Part shown: positions 1 to 5,113 of the stretch, in pieces
Position numbering within the stretch: position 1 is the first letter of the stretch
How the letters are laid out: each line of letters starts with the position of its first letter
NCBI GenBank assembly: GCA_003152255.1
Contig: PLZT01000118.1
Span: 1 to 5,113, forward strand
DNA: 5,113 nt
Reading direction: 5' to 3'
From: Methylocystaceae bacterium
GTDB taxonomy: Bacteria > Pseudomonadota > Alphaproteobacteria > Rhizobiales > Beijerinckiaceae
Notes under the pieces: model-generated
The model's input: the letters and a program-made list of their open reading frames with translations, nothing else
What the model was told of the DNA's origin: nothing
The model's database searches: none
Translations under genes and position numbers: made by a program

Positions 1-138
1 CCAAGAAACGAAGCGGCGCGGGCGGCGACGGCCGTCCGGGAAACTGAATGATAGGGCAGGAGCATATCCTTTCGTTAGGCTAACCTCGGCGGCCATGCGC
101 GGCTCGCGCTCTATTCAGACGCAAGCATAAACGGCGCG

Positions 139-169
139 AGTATAAACCAAATCGCGCCGGCGGCGTCAA
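139..169 (-). promoter_or_regulatory. Candidate sigma70-type promoter reading left
   Basis: On the minus strand a TTGACG hexamer (164-169) matches five of six -35 consensus bases, and TATACT (139-144) matches five of six -10 bases. The spacer is 19 bases, longer than the optimal 17. Transcription would start near 130 and run off the left edge, towards the open frame beginning at 96. The -35 box lies inside the hairpin at 161-179. This is inferred from base matches alone, and such matches can arise by chance. Confidence 0.35.
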
Positions 170-179
170 ATCGACGCCG
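161..179. repeat. GC-rich inverted repeat (hairpin)
   Basis: CGGCGTC (161-167) and its exact reverse complement GACGCCG (173-179) flank a five-base loop. On the plus strand the stem is soon followed by TTTCGTTT, so it could terminate a rightward transcript entering from the left. On the minus strand it lies about 85 bases past the lptE stop and overlaps a possible -35 box. Its direction of action is uncertain. Confidence 0.4.
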
Positions 180-251
180 GTTTCGTTTCCCGCGCTCCTG
201 CGGGCCCCCGCGCATCGCTCGCGAGAGACCGAGAACACGGGCCTTTCCCTT

Positions 252-275
252 AAAAAAACGCCGTTTATTGGCCGC
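252..275 (-). terminator. Weak candidate terminator of lptE
   Basis: Immediately after the lptE stop codon, the minus strand reads AAACGGCG followed by seven T residues (258-252). The only stem I see is short (AAAC/GTTT around GGC, or GCC/GGC around seven bases), so the T tract is the main evidence. A Rho-dependent end, or the hairpin at 161-179, are alternatives. Confidence 0.25.
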
Positions 276-873
276 TCGGATTTCCCTGCGCGGCGCCGGC
301 GTCCTTTGGCGCCGCCGGCGACGTGGTTGGCTCCTTGTCCTTCGACGGGTCGCGGAAGGCGAGCGTCATCGAAATCTTGGAGCGGATCTCGTCGGCGATC
401 GTCTTGGCGTCGCGGATTTCGCTGTCGCGCGCCGCGCGCACATTGGACAGGCGGTTGCTGAACCTGTCGTAGCTCGCGATCTGCATCAGCGTTCCCGACG
501 TCACTTCCTTCCTGGTGGCGAGCGCCGTCAATTTATACTCCGCGTCCATGAAGACGGTGGCGGAGGTCGCGCGTCCCGTGACCGTGTCGATGATCGGCGA
601 CTGCACGCGCTCCTTGAGTTTCACGTCAAGTCTGTAGCGCGCCGGGGTCGTTTCGGAACCGGTTCCGTTGAAGGCGAAGATCAGCTCGTTTCTGACGTAA
701 TGGCCGATCCGATCGGGAATGGGCGTGATCTCGATGGCTTTGAGCTCGTCCGCGAGCGGGATGCCCATCGTCGTTGGTCCATAGAGCGGACGAATTTCGC
801 AGGCCGACAAGCAGAGCGCCATGCCGACGACGGCCATCAGACCGCGGACGAAACCCAATTCGAACGCCTGCAT
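265..873 (-). CDS. lptE: LPS-assembly lipoprotein LptE
   Basis: This 202-residue protein is the predicted LptE, the outer-membrane lipoprotein that plugs the LptD barrel and helps deliver lipopolysaccharide to the cell surface. A lipoprotein signal occupies residues 1-24: a short N-region with Arg10, a hydrophobic core, then the lipobox LSAC with the acylated Cys at 25. The mature protein begins with the RPLYG motif (28-32) typical of alphaproteobacterial LptE just after the lipid anchor. A DRIGHYVRNEL segment (54-64) matches the family's conserved R-N-E/L region, and a helical C-terminal part carries the ARDSEIRDAKTIADEIRSK pattern. The last 28 residues are a low-complexity tail rich in Pro, Ala and Lys. 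The ATG at 873 is chosen because it places the signal peptide at the N-terminus and has GAGGGGG five bases upstream. The frame is open further upstream to 1422, but a start there would bury the lipobox. LptD lies upstream on the same strand, 587 bases away. Confidence 0.85.
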   Translation of the reverse strand: MQAFELGFVRGLMAVVGMALCLSACEIRPLYGPTTMGIPLADELKAIEITPIPDRIGHYVRNELIFAFNGTGSETTPARYRLDVKLKERVQSPIIDTVTGRATSATVFMDAEYKLTALATRKEVTSGTLMQIASYDRFSNRLSNVRAARDSEIRDAKTIADEIRSKISMTLAFRDPSKDKEPTTSPAAPKDAGAAQGNPSGQ

Positions 874-1460
874 GCACGCCCCCTCGCGAACCCAATTGAA
901 GCAAATCGCGCGCGCAAACCTATCGCATGTGTCGGGACGGGGTTCAACGGCGCGCCGCTTCGGACCAAGGAGGCTGGTTCCCGAACCCCGGCCGGCGCCC
1001 CCGCGAGCGGCGAATTGAAAAGCGTACAATCGCATTGTCTTCCCCGCCAGATCGGGTGAGGCGAGACCCCCTTGCCGCCGCGCGAAGCGGGCGGTCTTCG
1101 TCGCATTCGCCGTCAGCGGCTCCATCGCGAGTCCGTCCGCCTCCGCCGTCTGCTCGAATATAACCTTGAGCCCGCTTGGAAGCGCGCAATTGGCGACGAA
1201 ACTCCGCAGCCGCGCGCGGCGAACGAAGGGCGAGGGATGCGTTGTCGCAAACGCCGCGCTCTCTGATTTATAGCCGGATTCCAGATACATTCCGTCGTCG
1301 TCGGCACGGTCCGTCAGGAACTGGAACAATGCATTTCTTGACCGCAATCTCTTTTCCGGCCACGAATCACCTTCATCGCTGCTGCCAAGCGGCAGAGACT
1401 CAGAGATCGTCGTCAAAAGCAATGACGGGGACCACTAGCCCGAGGTATCGATCCCACGCA
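874..1460. other. Gap between lptD and lptE with an open in-frame region
   Basis: The 587 bases separating lptD from lptE hold no gene I recognise on either strand. On the minus strand the lptE frame is open without a stop from an ATG at 1422 to the lptE start, giving 183 extra codons. The part between about 1260 and 1070 has mostly G or C at third positions, as a coding stretch would, whereas the part above about 1270 does not. The translated extension has no motif, membrane segment or similarity I know, and is not the C-terminus of LeuS, which often precedes lptE. A TATAAA box on the minus strand (1267-1272) has no matching -35. I see no strong terminator after lptD. The region may be an untranslated spacer carrying the lptE promoter, or a decayed gene. 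Confidence 0.5.
879..885 (-). promoter_or_regulatory. Ribosome binding site of lptE
   Basis: GAGGGGG on the minus strand ends five bases before the ATG at 873. It supports that start over the many in-frame upstream alternatives, which would internalise the lipoprotein signal. Confidence 0.6.
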
Positions 1461-4088
1461 TCACGGAACCGCGCGCACGCCGTCATGGACCGGAATGGAG
1501 CCTAATCCTTCGCCGACTTTCAGGTCGCCAAGGGTGCGAAATTGCAAGGTAAGCAAAAAGGTCTGATTGCGAGCTGGTTGCCCAGTGCTGACTTCCGGTT
1601 GATAAAATGATGAATATTTCAACGTCGCGGTCATGCATTCATCGTGATAGCCCACCCCAAAGCCAATCTGCGCGATCGAGAATACGGGCGCCGTGCCGGT
1701 GAGATAATTCCCGGTCAACGGGTTGGTGACCGTGAGCGTCTCATATGTCGACAGGGCGTTATAGAGATAGCGGCTCATGTCGAAGGTGACATTAGCGTTC
1801 ACGAAGTAGTTTTTCGTGATGTCGTATTTTCCGTCGGCGGAAAGCCCCTGCCGGCGTACATCGAAGCCGATCACCGGCTGCGCGGCGTAATTGGCGTATT
1901 GGATGTTCAGCGTTAGCGGATCAAGTTTCCAGGAGGCCCCGAGATCGAGGCGTCGCGCCTCCAGCGAATCCTTGTCGAACCGACCCTTGGCGACAAAGGT
2001 GATTTTCGAGTCGGGCGCGAAAGCGAGACGTCCGACAATATCGGAAGCGCGCGTGTCGAGACCCGAGGAGAGCCCGACATTGGCGGCGTCGGCGGTCGAA
2101 TAGGAGTTCACGCCGGCGAGCTGAATCGATTGTCCGAGCAACGCGTTGGCGAACGCCCCGTTGGCGAAGGTCATGCTCGCCTGTCCGCCGTAATTGAGGC
2201 GCGTGCCCGTTTCATAGCGGTCGTAGCCGGAAAATTTGCTCCATTCGAACAGGTTGGTGTCGTCGAACACAAGACTCTGCGCGTCCATGTTGACGAGCGA
2301 GGGGATGGAGGACTGGTTGGGTCGCGCCACCACCTGTCCGATCGGCTCGATCACCAGGCTTCCGAATTCGCCGACGCGCGCCAGCAACGGGTAACGCCAC
2401 TCCATGCCAAAGCCCGGCAAGGCCTGGCCTCGAACCACCTGGTCGGACTTCAAGAACAGGTTCTGCGCGCCATTGGGAATGGGTTGCGCGGCGTTGTTGT
2501 AGGCGTCGAAAGAGCCGGTCTGATTGTAATCGAGATAGGAGCCGAAGAACCGCGCGAAGGCGAAGGGCGTCCACACGCCGCCAATGGGATCGATGAATTT
2601 TTCCTTCCAGGCGCCGCTCGCCGTCGCATGTTGATAGTCGCCGCCAACGCCGCGCAACAGACAGGTGCTCTTGTAGGGGTCGGAGGCCGGCGAATAGATC
2701 TGGCAGACGGTGTAAAGGCCGTAGACCGCGTCGAGCGTGCGGGGCTGAACCGATTCGTAATTGGCGATGCTGGCCGAGGTGCTGGTGAAATTCGCGTCGA
2801 CCTCGATCTGGCCGCCAAGGCCAAACGCCTTGGCCGGATTTATGTCGAAGACGCGGTTGTAGTCGGTGATCGGATGGGTGATCGGTTGCTGCTTTTGCAC
2901 GTCGTTGGGCGACAGCGCCTGGAAATAGAAGCCGCGCATGTCGAAATAGCTGCGATCGCCCTGCCCGGTCAGATAGGCCGTCGAGGAGGATTCGCGGAAG
3001 AAATAATTATCGTTCAGGCCGACGTAGCGCTTGTAATCCAGTAAAAAGTAGCGATCCGACAGGGCCGTCACGTCCCAGCCGTATTTCCACTCATCGTTGA
3101 TCGTGAATTGCCCGGTGCTGCGCGCCTCGCCTCGATAACTCCGATCGCCCGCCCCCACCGGCGGCAGCGGAAACACGCTCTTATCCCCGACATGCGTGCC
3201 TTCGAGATGGATCATATAATTGCCGGTCTCGAAACGCTGACGGAACTCCCCAGTGAGAAACGGCCCTTGCTGCGAAAAATAGGTCGGCGTGATCGTCAGA
3301 TCCATGTCGGGCGAGATCGCCCAGAAAAACGGAAGGCCGACGCCGACGCCCAGCGTGTTGCTTCCGTAGCTCAACTCGGGGACCAAAAAGCCGGTCTGCC
3401 GCGTCTTGGTGGGGTCGGGCCCGGACAGGAACGGAAAATAGGCGATCGGCGTTCCCAGCAGCTCGAAAGTCGCGTCTTCGTAATAGATGACCTTCTCGAC
3501 CTCGTCGCGAATGATCCTCTTGGCGTTGAGCTGCCACATGCGTGGCTTCGTCGGATCGTCCTTGCACGCTTCGCAGGCGGTGTAGGAGCCCTTGTCGAAC
3601 ACCATGGAATCGCCGTCGGACCGCTCGCCGCGAGGCGCGCTGAAGTGGGTGTTGTCGGGCGTGTCGGCCTGCAGACTCTCGATAAATCCGTTCTTGAAAT
3701 CGTCAGTGAAATCAAATCTCTCGGCGTGGATCACCGATCCATCCGTTTCGGTCAGCGTCGCGTGCCCTTGCGCGAAAACACGCGCGGTCTTGCGATCATA
3801 GACCACATGGTCCGCTCGCAGGAAACGGCCATTGTAATAAATCTGCACGTCGCCATTGGCCGTGATCGTGTCCTTGTCCTCGTCGTTGACGAGTTCCTTG
3901 GCCTCGACCACCATTCGCGCCGGCGGCGCATTGTCCGGCGGCGCGGCCCATGCCGGCGGCGGCGACGCGATCGGCGCGGCGAGCAGCGCCACGCCCAATC
4001 CAAGGATGGATAGGGCCAAACGGCCGCGCATGGGGCGGGCGCCCATGCTCGGCGCCGGCGCCGGCGCGATGGAAGGCGCGACGCGCAT
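1461..4088 (-). CDS. lptD: LPS-assembly protein LptD (outer-membrane barrel)
   Basis: LptD (OstA/Imp) is the outer-membrane beta-barrel that, with LptE, inserts lipopolysaccharide into the outer leaflet. Counted from the ATG at 4088 the protein has 875 residues. A Sec signal peptide has its core at about 24-42 and probable cleavage after AWA at 48. A periplasmic LptA/OstA-like domain runs from about 58 to 165 (NGDVQIYYNGRFLRADHVVY). A conserved YTACEAC segment (Cys172, Cys175) and RMWQLNAKRII follow, then the barrel with PIAYFPFLSGPDPT (214-227) and the LptD core motif GYDRYETGTRLNYG (621-634). Cys818 (YHDEC) is the C-terminal cysteine expected to pair with the N-terminal ones; E. coli has two adjacent cysteines there. 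Cys462 and Cys476 lie in a probable surface loop. The start is uncertain. ATG 4133 has GAGG eight bases upstream, and ATG 4031 gives the most typical signal peptide. ATG 4088 overlaps the stop of an upstream frame (TGATG), suggesting coupling. The frame opens at a TTG at 4232. LptE follows downstream; lptF, lptG, surA and pdxA are not visible. Confidence 0.93.
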   Translation of the reverse strand: MRVAPSIAPAPAPSMGARPMRGRLALSILGLGVALLAAPIASPPPAWAAPPDNAPPARMVVEAKELVNDEDKDTITANGDVQIYYNGRFLRADHVVYDRKTARVFAQGHATLTETDGSVIHAERFDFTDDFKNGFIESLQADTPDNTHFSAPRGERSDGDSMVFDKGSYTACEACKDDPTKPRMWQLNAKRIIRDEVEKVIYYEDATFELLGTPIAYFPFLSGPDPTKTRQTGFLVPELSYGSNTLGVGVGLPFFWAISPDMDLTITPTYFSQQGPFLTGEFRQRFETGNYMIHLEGTHVGDKSVFPLPPVGAGDRSYRGEARSTGQFTINDEWKYGWDVTALSDRYFLLDYKRYVGLNDNYFFRESSSTAYLTGQGDRSYFDMRGFYFQALSPNDVQKQQPITHPITDYNRVFDINPAKAFGLGGQIEVDANFTSTSASIANYESVQPRTLDAVYGLYTVCQIYSPASDPYKSTCLLRGVGGDYQHATASGAWKEKFIDPIGGVWTPFAFARFFGSYLDYNQTGSFDAYNNAAQPIPNGAQNLFLKSDQVVRGQALPGFGMEWRYPLLARVGEFGSLVIEPIGQVVARPNQSSIPSLVNMDAQSLVFDDTNLFEWSKFSGYDRYETGTRLNYGGQASMTFANGAFANALLGQSIQLAGVNSYSTADAANVGLSSGLDTRASDIVGRLAFAPDSKITFVAKGRFDKDSLEARRLDLGASWKLDPLTLNIQYANYAAQPVIGFDVRRQGLSADGKYDITKNYFVNANVTFDMSRYLYNALSTYETLTVTNPLTGNYLTGTAPVFSIAQIGFGVGYHDECMTATLKYSSFYQPEVSTGQPARNQTFLLTLQFRTLGDLKVGEGLGSIPVHDGVRAVP

Positions 4089-4285
4089 CAGGCGAGGATC
4101 GCGCGCTGCGTCGTCGACGTCGCGGGGGTCCATCGGTCTTGCCTCGAAGCCATCGGCGTCGACATCGCGTCGTCCCGGGCGCCAATTCGCTCGACGGCAA
4201 GCCATTCGCCGCGGAGCCGCTCGCCCCGGCAAATCGACGAGGAGAATTCCTTATCCAGCGAAGCCGTCGCCCTATCGTGTCGCAT
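4088..4285 (-). CDS. Possible small leader ORF coupled to lptD
   Basis: This 65-codon frame (begins MRHDRATASL, ends TTQRAILA) starts at an ATG preceded by TAAGGA, which lies only three bases upstream of the start. It ends in a TGA that shares its A with the ATG at 4088, a candidate lptD start (TGATG). About four fifths of its codons end in G or C, including nearly all of those from about 4165 down, which is like the neighbouring real genes. The product is short, charged, and has no signal peptide, membrane segment, cysteine cluster or family I recognise. It could be a leader peptide that couples translation into lptD. It could equally be a chance frame in GC-rich DNA: if lptD starts at 4133 the two simply overlap. 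I saw no direct evidence that it is translated. Confidence 0.3.
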   Translation of the reverse strand: MRHDRATASLDKEFSSSICRGERLRGEWLAVERIGARDDAMSTPMASRQDRWTPATSTTQRAILA

Positions 4286-4597
4286 ATGTCCTTACTCTAC
4301 CCGTTTCTGATCAATGGAAGCCCATGATGATCGACACACATGAAGATCGACGCCGATGACAACGACGGACACGGCTCCCGCCTCCTACTCCGACATATGG
4401 AACACGCCCCATTTATACAGCATTCGCTGGCTATTCAAACAATGAGCGACTTTTATGTTTTTTATTCGTTTACACTCGAATGCGGCGCGACAACGCTCCC
4501 GATAATGATCGCCCCACCCATTGGACCGCCAAGGATCCGCGAGGGTCGACAGCGGTCATGAATTTAAGATTCCCCTAGCGGCTTTTGGTGTGAAACA
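4286..4597. other. AT-richer upstream region of lptD, no gene
   Basis: No coding region is recognised here on either strand, and base composition falls well below that of the genes, most clearly around 4430-4480 where the minus strand is rich in A and T. A plus-strand frame at 4340-4561 has unlike codon use and no motif. The region is best read as the promoter and leader of lptD. The C-terminus of LptG, the common upstream neighbour of lptD, is absent. Confidence 0.55.
4412..4438 (-). promoter_or_regulatory. Candidate lptD promoter
   Basis: On the minus strand TATAAA (4412-4417) matches five of six -10 bases. TTGAAT (4433-4438) lies 15 bases upstream and matches four of six -35 bases. An A/T-rich stretch just above (about 4445-4480) could act as an UP element. 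Transcription would begin near 4405, leaving a leader of roughly 120 bases before the ATG at 4285. The short spacer lowers confidence. Confidence 0.35.
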
Positions 4598-4932
4598 CTA
4601 ACCCGGAAAGCCCGAAATCGCAATCCGGCGCCGGTTCGGCGACCGCGCCGCCTTCCGCTTGGATGGAAAATGGCTCAAGCGGCCCTGCTTGCGGGCGGCC
4701 TCGACCACCTGCGGCGTCCGGATCGCTACTGTGCTATCCCCCGCACCTCTCGCTTGCGACCCTCCAGCGTCTCCGCCAGCGCGCTCGCCTGCTCGTCGGT
4801 GAGCCGCCCTGCCCGCAGTCGGTCCAAATGGCCCGGGCGAGCCCGTCGAGGGTGGAAAGAGATTTCGTCCCACCAATCGCGGTCAATAAGTCCAATGGCG
4901 TCATAGCTTTCCCGTTCGGGTTGATCGCTCAA
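4598..4932 (-). pseudogene. Frameshifted remnant of a small conserved-type protein
   Basis: Two adjacent minus-strand frames together read as one protein. The first runs from a TTG at 4932 to a stop at 4726-4728 and gives 68 residues, including IDRDWWDEISFHPRR (16-30), GHLDRLRAGRLTDEQ (34-48) and a charged helix ending REVRG. The second is offset by -1 and continues past that stop with DSTVAIRTPQVVEAARKQGR to a TAG at 4598-4600. Both parts have strong G/C third-position bias, and it passes from one frame to the other near a run of five G residues (plus-strand C at 4738-4742). Loss of one base there would explain the break, and the restored product would have about 111 residues. From memory it resembles the N-terminal part of a rhizobial family ending in a helix-turn-helix domain; no such domain follows here, so the 3' part may be lost too. 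I cannot confirm that family. Programmed frameshifting or a genuine 68-residue gene remain possible. The TTG start has only GGGCGGG next to it. Confidence 0.45.
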
Positions 4933-4957
4933 CCCGCCCAGAAGGGGTCAAAAACCG

Positions 4958-4984
4958 GCGTAAACGCTCCCGTTAGCGGAAACG
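4958..4984 (+). repeat. Short direct repeats GCG(T/G)AAACG
   Basis: GCGTAAACG (4958-4966) and GCGGAAACG (4976-4984) differ at one base and start 18 bases apart. The second copy is also the left arm of the inverted repeat at 4975-4995. They lie just upstream of the leftward remnant gene and could be protein-binding half-sites. No function can be assigned from sequence alone. Confidence 0.35.
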
Positions 4985-4995
4985 ATATTTCCGCT
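4975..4995. repeat. Perfect 8-bp inverted repeat, operator-like
   Basis: AGCGGAAA (4975-4982) and its exact reverse complement TTTCCGCT (4988-4995) flank five bases (CGATA). The size and short AT-containing centre resemble a dimeric repressor site. It lies 43 bases upstream of the remnant gene at 4598-4932 on the minus strand and touches a plus-strand TTGACT (4995-5000). Autoregulation of the remnant's intact ancestor is an inference. Confidence 0.45.
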
Positions 4996-5023
4996 TGACT
5001 TGGGATCTGATTTCAGGGAAATT
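4995..5023 (+). promoter_or_regulatory. Weak candidate rightward promoter
   Basis: TTGACT (4995-5000) matches five of six -35 bases and is followed after 17 bases by GAAATT (5018-5023), a poor -10 with three of six matches. Its -35 overlaps the end of the inverted repeat at 4975-4995, so a protein bound there would block it. The transcript would meet a terminator-like hairpin within about 60 bases. Confidence 0.2.
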
Positions 5024-5045
5024 TTTGGCTGCAACACACATGAAT

Positions 5046-5061
5046 TCCCGGTTCGCCGGGA
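5046..5061. repeat. Hairpin with TTCG loop
   Basis: TCCCGG (5046-5051) and CCGGGA (5056-5061) form a perfect six-base stem around the loop TTCG. It lies seven bases before the terminator-like hairpin at 5068-5084, so the two may form tandem structures in a rightward RNA. Confidence 0.4.
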
Positions 5062-5067
5062 CCCCGG

Positions 5068-5088
5068 CCCGCCTCCACGGCGGGTTTT
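5068..5088 (+). terminator. Rho-independent terminator-like hairpin, rightward
   Basis: CCCGCC (5068-5073) pairs exactly with GGCGGG (5079-5084) around a five-base loop and is followed by TTTT, then GGGTTT. Two G-T pairs can extend the stem. The T tract fixes the direction as plus. No convincing plus-strand gene precedes it, so it may belong to a short leader RNA or be left from a lost gene. Confidence 0.5.
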
Positions 5089-5094
5089 GGGTTT

Positions 5095-5113
5095 CTAGCA
5101 GTCTGTCGGACTT
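5095..5113. mobile_element. Possible insertion-sequence terminus at window edge
   Basis: The last bases, read on the minus strand, are AAGTCCGACAGACTGCTAG. This resembles, from memory, the terminal inverted repeats of IS1182-type elements in alphaproteobacteria (AAGTCCGACAGGCTGCTAG-like). Only this short end is present; the element itself and any partner repeat are not in the window. Its position next to a decayed gene fits, but the identification rests on recollection. Confidence 0.3.

Larger units (their letters stand above)
1..264. other. Left-edge intergenic region, no certain gene
   Basis: This stretch follows the 3' end of lptE and holds no gene I recognise. On the minus strand a frame opens at an ATG at 96 (begins MAAEVSLTKG) and a second at an ATG at 65 (begins MLLPYHSVSR); both stay open to the window edge, but they are only 32 and about 21 codons long. 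Neither has a convincing ribosome binding site: the AGGA before the ATG at 65 is too close. The expected holA start, which commonly follows lptE in alphaproteobacteria, is not recognisable. The plus strand could instead carry the last few codons of a rightward gene, because stops occur near positions 43-51 in two frames. The sequence cannot decide between these readings. Confidence 0.5.

Noticed and set aside
1..96. Partial minus-strand gene (32 codons) at the left edge
   Set aside because: It is too short, lacks a ribosome binding site and resembles no known start such as holA; it is noted only inside the region entry.
268..1059. 263-codon plus-strand frame
   Set aside because: It is mostly antisense to lptE, with an Arg-rich composition typical of out-of-frame reading of GC-rich DNA.
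265..1422. A single 385-residue protein covering the whole open frame
   Set aside because: The LSAC lipobox and signal peptide would lie at residues 184-208; the ATG at 873 has a good ribosome binding site and gives a normal LptE length.
2130..3044. 304-codon plus-strand frame
   Set aside because: It lies wholly antisense to the well-supported lptD and has no recognisable motif.
3108..4013. 301-codon plus-strand frame
   Set aside because: It is antisense to lptD, is Arg-rich at its end and has no domain.
4340..4561. 73-codon plus-strand frame in the lptD upstream region
   Set aside because: It has poor third-position bias, no clear ribosome binding site and no recognisable product, and it overlaps the likely lptD promoter.
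4663..4998. 111-codon plus-strand frame ending near the palindrome
   Set aside because: It is antisense to the remnant at 4598-4932, whose minus-strand frames have better codon bias; it has no motif and a Pro/Arg-rich composition.
1..5113. CRISPR arrays, tRNA or rRNA genes, riboswitches
   Set aside because: No regularly spaced repeats, tRNA-like cloverleaf or rRNA sequence, or conserved riboswitch core was seen on either strand.

Overview
The window looks like chromosomal DNA from a GC-rich Gram-negative alphaproteobacterium, most likely of the Hyphomicrobiales (Rhizobiales). The evidence is the strong G/C bias at third codon positions and the form of its two recognisable genes, LptD and LptE. 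I cannot name a genus. Both certain genes lie on the minus strand, so the window is transcribed mainly right to left.

Layout, left to right. Positions 1-264 hold no certain gene: there is a T-rich stretch just past lptE, a GC-rich hairpin, and a possible leftward sigma70-type promoter with a short reading frame running off the edge. Positions 265-873 (minus) encode an LptE-like lipoprotein. Positions 874-1460 are a 587-base gap with no recognised gene, although the lptE frame stays open through most of it. Positions 1461-4088 (minus; start uncertain, up to 4133 or further) encode LptD. Just upstream, 4088-4285 (minus) is a 65-codon frame whose stop overlaps a candidate lptD start (TGATG). Positions 4286-4597 are AT-richer and hold the likely lptD promoter. 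Positions 4598-4932 (minus) hold a small, unrecognised, apparently frameshifted gene remnant. Positions 4933-5113 hold an inverted-repeat cluster, two tandem hairpins and a terminus resembling the end of an insertion sequence.

LptD and LptE form the outer-membrane translocon that places lipopolysaccharide in the outer leaflet: LptD is the barrel and LptE the lipoprotein plug. Finding them as neighbours makes functional sense. It differs from the usual alphaproteobacterial arrangement, where lptD lies with lptF/lptG/surA/pdxA and lptE lies between leuS and holA; none of those partners is visible here.

The right end (about 4598-5113) has an accessory, decaying character. I found no CRISPR array, tRNA, rRNA, toxin-antitoxin pair or convincing new multi-gene system. 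The points most worth checking are the possible coupled leader frame of lptD, the open in-frame region before lptE, the frameshifted remnant and the repeat cluster upstream of it.
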